Source of the DNA: Mixta mediterraneensis
GTDB taxonomy: Bacteria; Pseudomonadota; Gammaproteobacteria; Enterobacterales; Enterobacteriaceae
Length of the DNA stretch: 51,825 nt
NCBI RefSeq assembly: GCF_014946725.1
Contig: NZ_JACFXY010000019.1
Span: 1 to 51,825 of the forward strand
Reading direction: 5' to 3'
Shown here: piece by piece, positions 40,556 to 49,067 of the stretch
Layout: the number at the start of each line of letters is the position of its first letter
How positions within the stretch are numbered: the first letter of the stretch is position 1
Position numbers and translations under genes: made by a program
Notes under the pieces: generated by a model
Told to the model about the DNA's origin: nothing
Databases searched by the model: none
The model's input: the letters and a program-made list of their open reading frames with translations, nothing else

Positions 40556-43500
40556 TGCTGACCGTATCATCGACTGCTGGCGGCGGAGCCAGCTACTACA
40601 TGGCGAAAGATAATTATTACTTTCTCGGCAGTATGGAAGCGTCCTGGATGGGGAAAGCCGCAGAGCTGTTAGGGCTGGAAGGCCCCGTGGATGCGAAGAC
40701 ATTCGATGATGCCCTGGCCGGATTTTTCCCGCAGGGCGTCGATCTCTCCCGGATGTCGGGCGGTCAGAATATTCACCGGCCGGGTTACGATCTGACGCTG
40801 TCGGCACCCAAAAGTATTTCCGTACTGGGTGTGGTACTGGGCGACAGCCGTATTCTGGAGGCGCATCAGCGTGCTGTCGGTGTGGCCATGGGGGAAATTG
40901 AAAGACTGGCCAGTACGCGTGTCATGGTAGATGGGGTCAGCCAGCCAGAGATGACAGGTAAGTTGCTGGCTGCGGCTTTCCACCATGACACCTCGCGTGA
41001 ACTTGATCCACAGCTGCATACGCACCTGATAGTGATGAACCTGACGGAGTACCTGGGGGAGTGGAAGACACTTTCCAGCGATAAGGTCGGCAACAGCGGG
41101 TTTATCGAGAACGTCTATGCCCTGCAGGTTGCGCTGGGCAAAATCTACCGTAACGAACTGCGTCAGGCCGTGGAGGAGATGGGATTCCGGACCGTGGTGA
41201 CCGGCAAAAACGATCTGTGGGAAATCGAGGGTGTTCCGGTGGAGATATTTTCACAGCGTACGCAACAAATACGGGAGGCCGTCGGGGATGGCGCGTCCCT
41301 GAAATCCCGTGACGTGGCGGCGCTGGATACGCGTAAGGCCAAACAGAAAGATCCCGACCGGGTAGAACTGCTGACCGACTGGATGAACCGTCTTGAGCAG
41401 GAAGGATTCGATATCGGCGCGTTTCGCCAGGAAGCTGAAGCCCGTCTGAAGACAATGGACAGTGACAGAGCTGTACGGCCGGAGACGACCCCGGACGATG
41501 TCCGTCAGGCGGTAAGCCTGGCGATTTCTCAGCTCAGTGAAAAGCGGACCCGCTTCACTTATTCCGACGTACTCAACCGGACGCTGAACAGTCTCGATGC
41601 GCGGGAGCAGATTGCGGTGATGGCGCGTTCTGCCATTGAGTCGGCGATTGAGAGCCAGCAGCTGATACCGCTGGACCGGGAGAAAGGTCTGTTTACCTCC
41701 TCGATTCATCTGCTGGACGAACTGAGCCTGCAGCAGATGGCCGGGGAGATGAAATCCACCGTGGTGATATCCGGTGGTGCTCCCGCCCGGTCTTCGCCGT
41801 CTGTGCCGGTGATGCAGCAGATTGAGGCAGACCGTCCTTCACTGGCGATTGTCAGCCAGCCCGGCGGCGCGGGCGGTATGCGCGAATCGGTGCTGGCCGG
41901 CACGCAGCTGGCGCAGTCACAGGGACGGGAAGTGGTGGTGCTGGCCACCGACCGCAGCAGTGAACGCTGGCTGGCTGAACAGCCTGGTCTGGCGGATAAA
42001 GTGGTGACGCTGAAAGGGCTGTCAGAGTCTGCGTTGCCGGAGAACAGTACGCTGATTGTGGCCGGGGCGGAAAAGCTCTCCGTCCGTGATGCGCTGACGG
42101 TCACCGACCAGGCGCTTCGTGCGCAGTCCCAACTGCTGCTGATGGACAGCGGCGGGCGCAGCGGGACCGGCAATGCCCTGCAGACGCTGGAGGCGGCCGG
42201 GGTGGCCCGCTACCGGGCGGAAACGGAACGTACCGTGGCCGTCAGCGTGGTCAGTGAGCCGGACAAGCGGCAGCGCTATGCGGCTCTGGCCCGGGATTAT
42301 GTAACGATGGTGAGCCAGGGAGAGAACGTAGTGGCCCAGGTCAGCGGCGAGCGTGAACAGCAGACACTGACGGCAGCGTTGCGGAAGACGCTGCAGGAAA
42401 AAGGACTGCTCGGGGTAAAAACGGTGTCCGTCGACACGCTGGTTCCGCAGTGGCTGGACAGCAAGAACCGGCGCCAGCTGGACACATACCGGGAAGGGAT
42501 GGTGCTTGAGCAACGCTCTCCGGACAGCCGGGTATCTCAGCGCTATACCATTGACCGCGTCAGCGCGGAGACCCGCACACTGATGCTGGTCGGGGAGGAT
42601 GGTCAGCGTCAGGGGATGAAGCTCAGTCAGGTGGACAGCAGCTGGAGCCTGTACCGGTCACAGACCGTTGATATTGCCGAAGGGGAGAAACTGACCTGGC
42701 TGGCGCGGCAGGGTAAACAGCGTGCCGGTGACGGTGTCACCGTTAAGGCCGTGCGAAAGAACAGCCTGGTGGTGGAGCATGACGGGCAGACGCGGGTTAC
42801 TCGTACCGATGAACCGCTGAAGGCCGGGTACGGTTACGTCACCTCGCCGGGAAAGCGTGTCAGCGAGCAGGGCACGGTGCTGGCAGCGGTCTCCGGTCGC
42901 GATACCGGGGCGACGATGCTCAATACCCTGGCCCGCAGCGGCGAACACATACAGCTTTATACCCCGCTGGCAAACGATGAAGCTGAGCGCCGGTTGTCCC
43001 GCTCGCCGCTGTACCGTACCGCGCTGGCGCAGGTGAACCCGCAGAACGGTGAGCTGGCTGACGCGATGTCGGCGGCGCAGGATGCGCTGATGAGCCCGGC
43101 CGAGAAAGCGGTACGGCAGGCAGTGACGCTGACCCAGGGCAGTGAGGTGGTGTTCAGTCGCCCCGACGTCCTGGCGAATGCGCTGCCGTTGCATGCCTCC
43201 CTGCGTAAGGATGATGTGGACCGTGAACTGGCCCGCCAGGTGCAGACCGGTGAACTCATCCCGGTACCGGGACCGAAAGGCATCGCACAGCAGCTGTATG
43301 TGACGGCTGCGAGCTATGAGGCGGAGAAACGCATCATCCGTCTGGTGGTGGAGGGGCTGGATACGCAGTCATCGCTTCTGAGCCACGCCGACCCGGCATT
43401 GTTTGCAGGGCTGACGGCAGGGCAGCAGCAGGCCTCCAGCCTGATACTGGAGAGCACCGACCGTTTCATCGGGATACAGGGCTATGCCGGTGTGGGGAAG

Positions 43501-45705
43501 ACCACTCAGCTGAAAACCGTACTGGCGGCGCTGGAGACCCTGCCGGCAGACCAGCGCCCGGACGTCGTCGGGCTGGCCCCGACCCACCGGGCGGTGGGTG
43601 AGATGGCTGATGTAGGCGTCAAAGCGCAGACGCTGGCGAGCTTCCTGATGGATGTGGAGCGCCGGATTCAGGGCGGAGGGACGCCCGATTTCAGTAAGAC
43701 CCTGTTCCTGGTGGACGAGAGCTCGATGGTGGGTAACCGGGATATGGCCGATGCGATGGGCTATATTGCCGCCGGCGGTGGTCGCGCGGTGCTGAGCGGT
43801 GACCGGGACCAGCTGCTGCCGGTGGATAACGGCGCGCCCTTCACACTACTGCAGGAACGCAGTCCGTTAGATACCGCCATCATGCAGGATATTGTGCGCC
43901 AGAGTCCGGCACTGAAACCGGCCATTGAATCGGTCATTGCCCGCCAGGTCCCGGCTGCGCTGGACACCATCCGCAGCGTGACGCCGGATACGGTGCCGAG
44001 AACGCCGGGTCGCTGGTCACCGACACAATCCGTGGTGGCCATCCCCCAGACGAAAGAGCAGAAGGAAGAGCAGGGTGACCGGGTGATACAGGCCATCGTC
44101 GATGACTTTACCGGTCGTACCGCAGAAGCACGTGACAATACGCCGATTGTCACCCAGACCAACGCTGACAAGAACGCCATCAATACCGCCATTCATGCTC
44201 AGTTGCAGGAGCGCGGCGAGCTTGGCCGTGAAGTGGCCATTACCGTGCTGGAACGGGTGAAAACGCAGACCGACAGACTGAAGTCGGTGGCGGGGATGGC
44301 TGCGCAACACGGCAATATCGCGCTGATTAACGACCGCTATTATACCATCCGGGCCGGGCAGGACAGCCGTCAGAACGGTTATGTCGAGCTGGTTGATGAG
44401 ACCGGTCAGGCACAGGCGCTGTCAGCCTTTGAGAGCAGCCTGCGGGACATCGCGGTGTTTAAACCCCGGGAGATGGCCGTCTCGGTCGGGGAGAAGGTGA
44501 GTTTCTCCCGCTCTGACCGCGAGCGCGGACGCGAAGCGAACAGCAACTGGACCGTCACCGGCGTGACAAAAGAGGGCGAGCTGCAGCTGACCCAGGGGGA
44601 GGAGACCCGCATCCTGAATCCGAATACCGACATTGCCGACCGTCATCTGGACTACGGCTATGCCGGAACCGCGCACAAGGCTCAGGGGGCCAGCGCATTG
44701 TATGTCATCGTGCTTGCCGGCGTGGACGGTGGGCGCCAGGCGCTGGCCTCTCTGCGCGATGCGTATGTCGGCCTGTCGCGTGTAAAAGCGCATGTACAGG
44801 TCTATACCGACAATCTGGGTAAGTGGCTGAAGAAGGTCTCCGCACCGGCGGAGCGGCAGACGGCCCACGATGTGTTGCTGGCCGATGATGACCGTCAGGC
44901 GGCAACTGCACGGCAGTTGTGGGAAAAAGCCACGCCATTATCGGCCAGCGCCCTGGGGCGGGCACTGGCAACACAGTTACCGGAGGCGGGCGAGGCCCGC
45001 TTTATCCACGGCAGCCGGAAATATCCGGCGCCGCATGTGGCGCTGCCGGTGCACGATGCCAGCGGCGTACAGCGGGCGGTATTGCTGCGGGAGGTGCAGC
45101 TTGATGGCGATGGCCGGTTACGGGGCCTGAGTGATAACGCCCGCCTGCTCGGCAGTGAAGATGCCACACTGGTGTTATTCCGGCAAAGCGAAACCGGCCT
45201 GACCCGTCAGGCCGCAGACCTGGCAGAGGCCCGGCAGCTGGGGATGCAGCATCCCGGCGACGGTATTGTGGTCGTCAGGGGTGAATCACCCACCGATGCC
45301 ATCATGAAGCGTCTGAGTGGTGGCCTGGTTCTGCCGGACAATGCCGGCATTGCTCATCACCCGACCGACAACCTTGCCGACACGCCGGACCCGGTGAGCC
45401 TCAAAACGCCGGAAGAGCAGCGGATGGCGAAAGCGCTGGCAGAAGAGGCCCGACGCCAGCAGCAGCCGGAGGCTGCGCCGCATTTGTCGGGTGACGCCGA
45501 ACGCCCGGATGCTCAGCAACAGGCGGAGCGCGCAGAGTCCCGTGCACTGCAGCGTGAGGCTGAACAGTCCCGGCAGCAGGAGCAGGCCGGGCTGAGTCAG
45601 GTCATACAACAGGACCGTCAACAGGCGCGGCAGCGGGAAAGTGTGACCGACCAGCTTCACCGGGTTGAGCGCGAGTTAGTGAAAGAGAAGGAAATTGGCG
45701 AGTAA
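40555..45705 (+). CDS. traI: TraI, relaxase-helicase
   Basis: A 1716-residue bifunctional protein (F TraI 1756). The N-terminal relaxase has the catalytic tyrosine pairs Y14-Y15 and Y21-Y22 (ASYYMAKDNYYF) and the metal triad H144, H155, H157 (HHDTSRELDPQLHTHLIVMN). An inactive helicase-like domain (about 300-800) is followed by the active 5'-3' helicase: Walker A QGYAGVGKTTQ (Lys982), FLVDESSMVGN and GYAGTAHKAQGASALYV. The C-terminal part (about 1400-1716) ends in a Gln/Arg/Glu-rich coil. It nicks oriT and unwinds the T-strand. Start overlaps traD stop (TAATG). Confidence 0.97.
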   Translation: MLTVSSTAGGGASYYMAKDNYYFLGSMEASWMGKAAELLGLEGPVDAKTFDDALAGFFPQGVDLSRMSGGQNIHRPGYDLTLSAPKSISVLGVVLGDSRILEAHQRAVGVAMGEIERLASTRVMVDGVSQPEMTGKLLAAAFHHDTSRELDPQLHTHLIVMNLTEYLGEWKTLSSDKVGNSGFIENVYALQVALGKIYRNELRQAVEEMGFRTVVTGKNDLWEIEGVPVEIFSQRTQQIREAVGDGASLKSRDVAALDTRKAKQKDPDRVELLTDWMNRLEQEGFDIGAFRQEAEARLKTMDSDRAVRPETTPDDVRQAVSLAISQLSEKRTRFTYSDVLNRTLNSLDAREQIAVMARSAIESAIESQQLIPLDREKGLFTSSIHLLDELSLQQMAGEMKSTVVISGGAPARSSPSVPVMQQIEADRPSLAIVSQPGGAGGMRESVLAGTQLAQSQGREVVVLATDRSSERWLAEQPGLADKVVTLKGLSESALPENSTLIVAGAEKLSVRDALTVTDQALRAQSQLLLMDSGGRSGTGNALQTLEAAGVARYRAETERTVAVSVVSEPDKRQRYAALARDYVTMVSQGENVVAQVSGEREQQTLTAALRKTLQEKGLLGVKTVSVDTLVPQWLDSKNRRQLDTYREGMVLEQRSPDSRVSQRYTIDRVSAETRTLMLVGEDGQRQGMKLSQVDSSWSLYRSQTVDIAEGEKLTWLARQGKQRAGDGVTVKAVRKNSLVVEHDGQTRVTRTDEPLKAGYGYVTSPGKRVSEQGTVLAAVSGRDTGATMLNTLARSGEHIQLYTPLANDEAERRLSRSPLYRTALAQVNPQNGELADAMSAAQDALMSPAEKAVRQAVTLTQGSEVVFSRPDVLANALPLHASLRKDDVDRELARQVQTGELIPVPGPKGIAQQLYVTAASYEAEKRIIRLVVEGLDTQSSLLSHADPALFAGLTAGQQQASSLILESTDRFIGIQGYAGVGKTTQLKTVLAALETLPADQRPDVVGLAPTHRAVGEMADVGVKAQTLASFLMDVERRIQGGGTPDFSKTLFLVDESSMVGNRDMADAMGYIAAGGGRAVLSGDRDQLLPVDNGAPFTLLQERSPLDTAIMQDIVRQSPALKPAIESVIARQVPAALDTIRSVTPDTVPRTPGRWSPTQSVVAIPQTKEQKEEQGDRVIQAIVDDFTGRTAEARDNTPIVTQTNADKNAINTAIHAQLQERGELGREVAITVLERVKTQTDRLKSVAGMAAQHGNIALINDRYYTIRAGQDSRQNGYVELVDETGQAQALSAFESSLRDIAVFKPREMAVSVGEKVSFSRSDRERGREANSNWTVTGVTKEGELQLTQGEETRILNPNTDIADRHLDYGYAGTAHKAQGASALYVIVLAGVDGGRQALASLRDAYVGLSRVKAHVQVYTDNLGKWLKKVSAPAERQTAHDVLLADDDRQAATARQLWEKATPLSASALGRALATQLPEAGEARFIHGSRKYPAPHVALPVHDASGVQRAVLLREVQLDGDGRLRGLSDNARLLGSEDATLVLFRQSETGLTRQAADLAEARQLGMQHPGDGIVVVRGESPTDAIMKRLSGGLVLPDNAGIAHHPTDNLADTPDPVSLKTPEEQRMAKALAEEARRQQQPEAAPHLSGDAERPDAQQQAERAESRALQREAEQSRQQEQAGLSQVIQQDRQQARQRESVTDQLHRVERELVKEKEIGE

Positions 45706-45806
45706 CCGACATCTGTCGCGCAATATCAATGCCGCCAGCGTTGGTCCTGTAGAATACTTCACCTATCAGTCACCCCGAGCTATCAACACACTACAGGAGT
45801 CAGCCT

Positions 45807-46490
45807 GTGAATGATGACAAAACCCGTCCGCGCCTGAGCCTGAAGCGTAAGGCCCCGCCAGCAGACGCGTCCGTGCCTGCCAGCGAGGCGGGGGCGGACA
45901 TCACGGTCTCCCGGCGGAAAACGGTGGTGGTGAACACCGGGCCGAAACGCAATAAAAAGCCGCTGGCGGATGACCGACCGCCCGCCTCCCGGATGCTCCA
46001 GCCGGGCAAAGGGCAACCGAAAAAGACAAAGGAAAAAAAACAACCAGCACTCCCACCCAACAAAGCGGTGGAGGTAATACCTCCTCCACCGAAGAAAAAG
46101 CCACGCCCTGGCCGTCCGGCGCGGCTGATGCGCCCGGCGGACGCCGGGCAGACGCTGAGTACACACTGGCCGGGCCTGTACGCTGGCGGCCAGCTGCGCC
46201 CGCTGGCCATCGGGGTAAGGGAACAGCTCTTTGCCGATGCAGAACGCCGGGCACTGCCGTTGTCGAAGAAGGTAATACGCCGCTGTCTGAAAACGCTGAC
46301 GCGGACGGAAACGTATCTGAGCGGCCTGACGGCCGGAGTCGCATGCTACAACGCGGATGGCTCTGTTGAATCGCTCATTCCGCCTGAGCGTGAACGTGCA
46401 GCCACGGCAAAGCTTGCGAGGGTACAGGCAGACAAACCGAAGAAACAGGCGGCAAAAGTACCCGCCATAGATGAAAAAAAGGAACATTAA
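45807..46490 (+). CDS. finO: FinO, RNA chaperone (ProQ/FinO family)
   Basis: A 227-residue very basic protein with GTG start and AGGAG upstream. The FinO domain is recognisable from about residue 105: RPADAGQTLSTHWPGLYAGG, QLRPLAIGVREQLFADAERR, ALPLSKKVIRRCLKTLTRTE, TYLSGLTAGVACYNADG. The N-terminal 100 residues are a disordered Pro/Lys-rich tail, longer than in F FinO (186 aa). FinO protects FinP antisense RNA and pairs it with traJ mRNA to repress transfer; here no traJ or finP is recognisable. Confidence 0.92.
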   Translation: MNDDKTRPRLSLKRKAPPADASVPASEAGADITVSRRKTVVVNTGPKRNKKPLADDRPPASRMLQPGKGQPKKTKEKKQPALPPNKAVEVIPPPPKKKPRPGRPARLMRPADAGQTLSTHWPGLYAGGQLRPLAIGVREQLFADAERRALPLSKKVIRRCLKTLTRTETYLSGLTAGVACYNADGSVESLIPPERERAATAKLARVQADKPKKQAAKVPAIDEKKEH

Positions 46491-46491
46491 A

Positions 46492-47289
46492 ATGTTAACA
46501 GTAAAGCGCACCGCACTGGCGATGCTGATGACCAGCGCTCTGTTGTCCGGTATGGCAAATGCGGCGGAGAAAGCCACACCTGTCTTTACTCCGGAGCAGG
46601 AGGCCCGCATTGGTGAAATCGCGAAAGACTACCTGCTGGCTCATCCTGAAGTGCTGGTTGAGGTCAGTCAGAAACTGCAGGCACAGCAGCAGGAAAAGCA
46701 GCAGCAGGCGATGACGGCGGCCGTGATTCAGCATCAGGCCGCGCTACTGAACGATAAAGGCACGCCATCATATGGTCCCGCGGATGCGAAAGTGACGGTC
46801 GTCGAATTCTTCGATTACCAGTGCATCTACTGTGCCCGCCTGGCACCGGCGCTGGAGAAGGTGATGAAGGCCAACCCGGGTGTGCGCTTCGTGTTCAAGG
46901 AACTCCCTATCTTCGGAACCCGCTGGCCGGCGTCCCTGATGGCAGCGAAAACCGGGCTGCAGATTTACCAGCAAAAGGGCAGTGAGGCTTATCTGCAGTA
47001 CCATAATGCGGTGTATGCCACCGGGCATAATGAGGGCAAGCTGACGGATGCCGATATTACCGCAGCGGCAAAAGCCGTGAAGCTCGATGTGAAAACCGCG
47101 CCGGATGTTCAGGGGACCCTCGAGGGTATCGGTGCACTGGCACAGCAGCTGGGCTTCAGCGGCACACCGGCCCTGGTGGTCATGCCGTCCAGTGGTGCCA
47201 GCGCGGACAATGTGACCGTTATCCCTGGTTTCACTGACGGCGAAACCCTGAACGCCGCTATCCAGAAAGCGGCGGGCGGTATTCGCTGA
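46492..47289 (+). CDS. DsbA-family periplasmic thiol oxidoreductase (CIYC)
   Basis: ATG 46492, after AAAAAAAGGAACATTAAA, gives a 265-residue exported protein with signal peptide (LAMLMTSALLSGMANA). An N-terminal helical oligomerisation-type segment (EQEARIGEIAKDYLLAHPEV, QKLQAQQQEKQQQAM) is followed by a DsbA/DsbG-type domain: VTVVEFFDYQCIYCARLAP (CIYC) and GFSGTPALVVMP (cis-Pro). The layout resembles ScsC/DsbG-like COG1651 proteins. It begins within 20 bases of the finO 3' end and may be transcribed with it; it could assist folding of transfer proteins. Confidence 0.88.
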   Translation: MLTVKRTALAMLMTSALLSGMANAAEKATPVFTPEQEARIGEIAKDYLLAHPEVLVEVSQKLQAQQQEKQQQAMTAAVIQHQAALLNDKGTPSYGPADAKVTVVEFFDYQCIYCARLAPALEKVMKANPGVRFVFKELPIFGTRWPASLMAAKTGLQIYQQKGSEAYLQYHNAVYATGHNEGKLTDADITAAAKAVKLDVKTAPDVQGTLEGIGALAQQLGFSGTPALVVMPSSGASADNVTVIPGFTDGETLNAAIQKAAGGIR

Positions 47290-47561
47290 TTTTCATCCTA
47301 GTGGTGGTCTTCCTGACTGCCGCCCTGTGACGCCCATCGTTGCGACGGGCCCAACTGACCCCGGTCAGCATCAACCTAAATCCAGCCAGACTGAACGTTG
47401 TTTCCGGCATCGCCGGGTATGCTGACCTGCGCGTTTGCCTGGTCAATGTGCCCTTGGCCTGCCGCCCTCACGCTGTTCGGTTGGCCAACCCCGGAAGCGG
47501 GTAAAAACGAGTTTTCCCCGCTTCCGGCGTTTCTTAGTTAATTCAGAGAAGATGAAATCAT
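47290..47561. other. Intergenic region with inverted repeats
   Basis: No convincing gene. The main feature is the long hairpin at 47491-47527 listed separately; several other short GC-rich dyads (such as CTGACCCCGGTCAG near 47355) are present. Confidence 0.5.
47491..47527 (+). terminator. Long hairpin upstream of the small membrane gene
   Basis: CCGGAAGCGGG (47491-47501) pairs exactly with CCCGCTTCCGG (47517-47527); inside it AAAAAC and GTTTT also pair, giving almost continuous stem. It is followed by CGTTTCTTAG, so it may end transcription from finO/dsbA. Confidence 0.5.
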
Positions 47562-47798
47562 ATGGCATGTTTTGAATGCAGCAGCGATGCAATGCTTATC
47601 AACCAGTTCGCCCCCTGGGTAACCGTCGGCATTTTGATAGTCAGTGCAGTATTTTTCAGTCGTCTTCTGAAGCGCGATCATCGAATGTGGACATTCGTCG
47701 TCGTTACGCTGGTGTTGATGGAGGAGCTGGCTCTGAGCCTGTGGCTGCTGCCTGGTGATGTGCAGATAGTATCCCCGCATTTTATGGGGAGCATGTAA
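47562..47798 (+). CDS. Small membrane protein (78 aa) coupled to the nuclease gene
   Basis: ATG 47562 follows AGAGAAGATGAAATCAT. The product has two spans (NQFAPWVTVGILIVSAVFF and WTFVVVTLVLMEELALSLWL) and ends in a short periplasmic tail. Its stop overlaps the start of the PLD-type nuclease gene (TAATG), so they are coupled. Function unknown; it may be an immunity or anchoring partner, which is a guess from coupling. Confidence 0.6.
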   Translation: MACFECSSDAMLINQFAPWVTVGILIVSAVFFSRLLKRDHRMWTFVVVTLVLMEELALSLWLLPGDVQIVSPHFMGSM

Positions 47799-48340
47799 TG
47801 AGGATCGCAATGCGATTAAACCGTAGTGTCCGAAGATGGTGTCTGCCAGGTCTGCTCAGTCTGGCACTTTCAGCGCCTGTGCCGGTAGTTTGCGCAGCCA
47901 GTATCGAGGCGGGTTTTTCACCGGAAGGAACGGCGCTGCAGCTGGTCCTTAAGACCATTGACTCAGCACAGCAGGATATCCGCCTGATGGGCTATTCCTT
48001 CACCTCTCCGGAGGTGGTCAGGGCGCTTGTCAGAGCAAAACGCCGGGGAGTGGATGTGGCCGTGGTTCTGGACGGGAAAGCCAATACAGGAAAGAACAAC
48101 CACGCCAGTAAAGCAGCCATGAATCTTCTGTTGGGTGCCGGTATACCGGTTCGTACTGTCAGTGCTTACAAAATTCTCCATGACAAAGTGATCGTCGCTG
48201 ACGGGCGCAACACTCAGGTCGGCTCGTTTAACTTCAGCAGGGCTGCGGACCGTTCGAATTCGGAGAACGTGCTTGTAGTCTGGGATGACCCCACAGTGGC
48301 GCAGCGTTATCTGGACCACTGGACATCCCGCTGGGCGTAG
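47798..48340 (+). CDS. nuc: Phospholipase D-family endonuclease (Nuc-like), exported
   Basis: A 180-residue protein with a signal peptide (residues about 10-33, CLPGLLSLALSAPVPVVCAA) and one HKD motif, HDKVIVADGRNTQVGSFNFS (His-x-Lys-x4-Asp followed by the GSxNFS loop). Small one-motif PLD proteins such as pKM101 Nuc dimerise to form the active site and cut DNA non-specifically in the periplasm. In related F-like plasmids a nuclease of this kind lies between finO and the replicon. A second in-frame ATG at 47810 could also be the start. Confidence 0.9.
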   Translation: MRIAMRLNRSVRRWCLPGLLSLALSAPVPVVCAASIEAGFSPEGTALQLVLKTIDSAQQDIRLMGYSFTSPEVVRALVRAKRRGVDVAVVLDGKANTGKNNHASKAAMNLLLGAGIPVRTVSAYKILHDKVIVADGRNTQVGSFNFSRAADRSNSENVLVVWDDPTVAQRYLDHWTSRWA

Positions 48341-48504
48341 GGAACGGACTGGAAACAGACGTACTGACCCTCCGGAAAACGATCATACAACGTAGACCGT
48401 GCGCCAACACGGTTCACACTTTTGTCTGAAGTTAAGTCGCTGATTTCAAAAATCTGTAGTATCCTCTGCGAAACGATCCTTGTTTGATCCTTGAGGAGGC
48501 AGAG

Positions 48505-48753
48505 ATGTCGCAGGTCGGAAATGCAGTAACTTCCTCATCGAAACGTGCTTATAGAAAAGGTAATCCTCTGAGTCTTGCCGAAAGACAACAGACATCTTTG
48601 GCAAGGAAGCGTTCTACGCATAAAGAACTTCGGGTTTTCCTGCCTGCAGCTTTAAAAGAACAGCTTCAACATATGTGCGAAATTGAAGGTGTTACTCAGG
48701 CGGAAATGATTGAGAGACTGCTCAAAAAAGAAGTTGATAGTAGTGTTACTTGA
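48505..48753 (+). CDS. copB: CopB (RepA2), transcriptional repressor of repA
   Basis: ATG 48505, after TTGAGGAGGCAGAG, gives an 82-residue basic protein starting SQVGNAVTSSSKRAYRKGNP, nearly the same as CopB of R1 (SQTENAVTSSSGAKRAYRKGNP), followed by the ELRVFLPAALKEQLQHMCEI and GVTQAEMIERLL ribbon-helix-helix. CopB represses the secondary repA promoter. First gene of the RepFIIA replicon. The longer frame to 48484 reads through the ribosome binding site and is rejected. Confidence 0.94.
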   Translation: MSQVGNAVTSSSKRAYRKGNPLSLAERQQTSLARKRSTHKELRVFLPAALKEQLQHMCEIEGVTQAEMIERLLKKEVDSSVT

Positions 48754-48883
48754 ATTGTAGCGACATCACTTTCTTGCCTGAACTCTATCAGAGTGTTAGA
48801 TTGCAGATCGTTTGATGATATTCGTGGTTGGCCATGCCGCAAGGTGGCAGGATACTGGTTCTTATAGAGATTCCCTGAACCGG

Positions 48884-48975
48884 AAAAAAAGAAAACCCCG
48901 ATAATCTTCGCTGAGTTTGGCGACCGGAGAAGATTAACGGGGCTACATAAAACTGTATAGAAGCTGTTGCTCTAT
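48884..48975 (-). ncRNA. copA: CopA antisense RNA (RNAI), copy-number control
   Basis: On the minus strand a promoter (TTGCAG 49010-49005, 17-base spacer, TATACT 48987-48982) leads to a start near 48975. The RNA would contain CTATACAGTTTTATGTAGCC, then a large stem-loop with arms CCCCGTTAATCTTC and GAAGATTATCGGGG around a GTCGCCAAAC-type loop, and end in GTTTTCTTTTTTT at about 48884. This is the CopA architecture of R1 and the length (about 92 nt) agrees. CopA pairs with the repA leader and blocks Tap translation, so limiting RepA. Confidence 0.9.
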
Positions 48976-48981
48976 GCAGGG

Positions 48982-49010
48982 AGTATATGTGCATGCTCAG
49001 AAAACTGCAA
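48982..49010 (-). promoter_or_regulatory. CopA promoter
   Basis: Minus-strand -35 TTGCAG (49010-49005) and -10 TATACT (48987-48982) with exactly 17 bases between them, just upstream of the predicted CopA 5' end. Confidence 0.75.
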
Positions 49011-49067
49011 TACCTTCTGTGCTCAGTGCTCCTTCCGTGCAACATAAGTGCGGGAAGGTGTGACTGA
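48993..49067 (+). CDS. tap: Tap leader peptide of repA
   Basis: A 24-codon frame from ATG 48993 to TGA 49065-49067 encoding MLRKLQYLLCSVLLPCNISA plus a four-residue end GRCD, virtually the Tap peptide of R1. Its translation opens the mRNA structure that hides the repA start, and the Tap stop overlaps the repA GTG at 49060, giving translational coupling. CopA binding prevents Tap synthesis. Confidence 0.92.
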   Translation: MLRKLQYLLCSVLLPCNISAGRCD

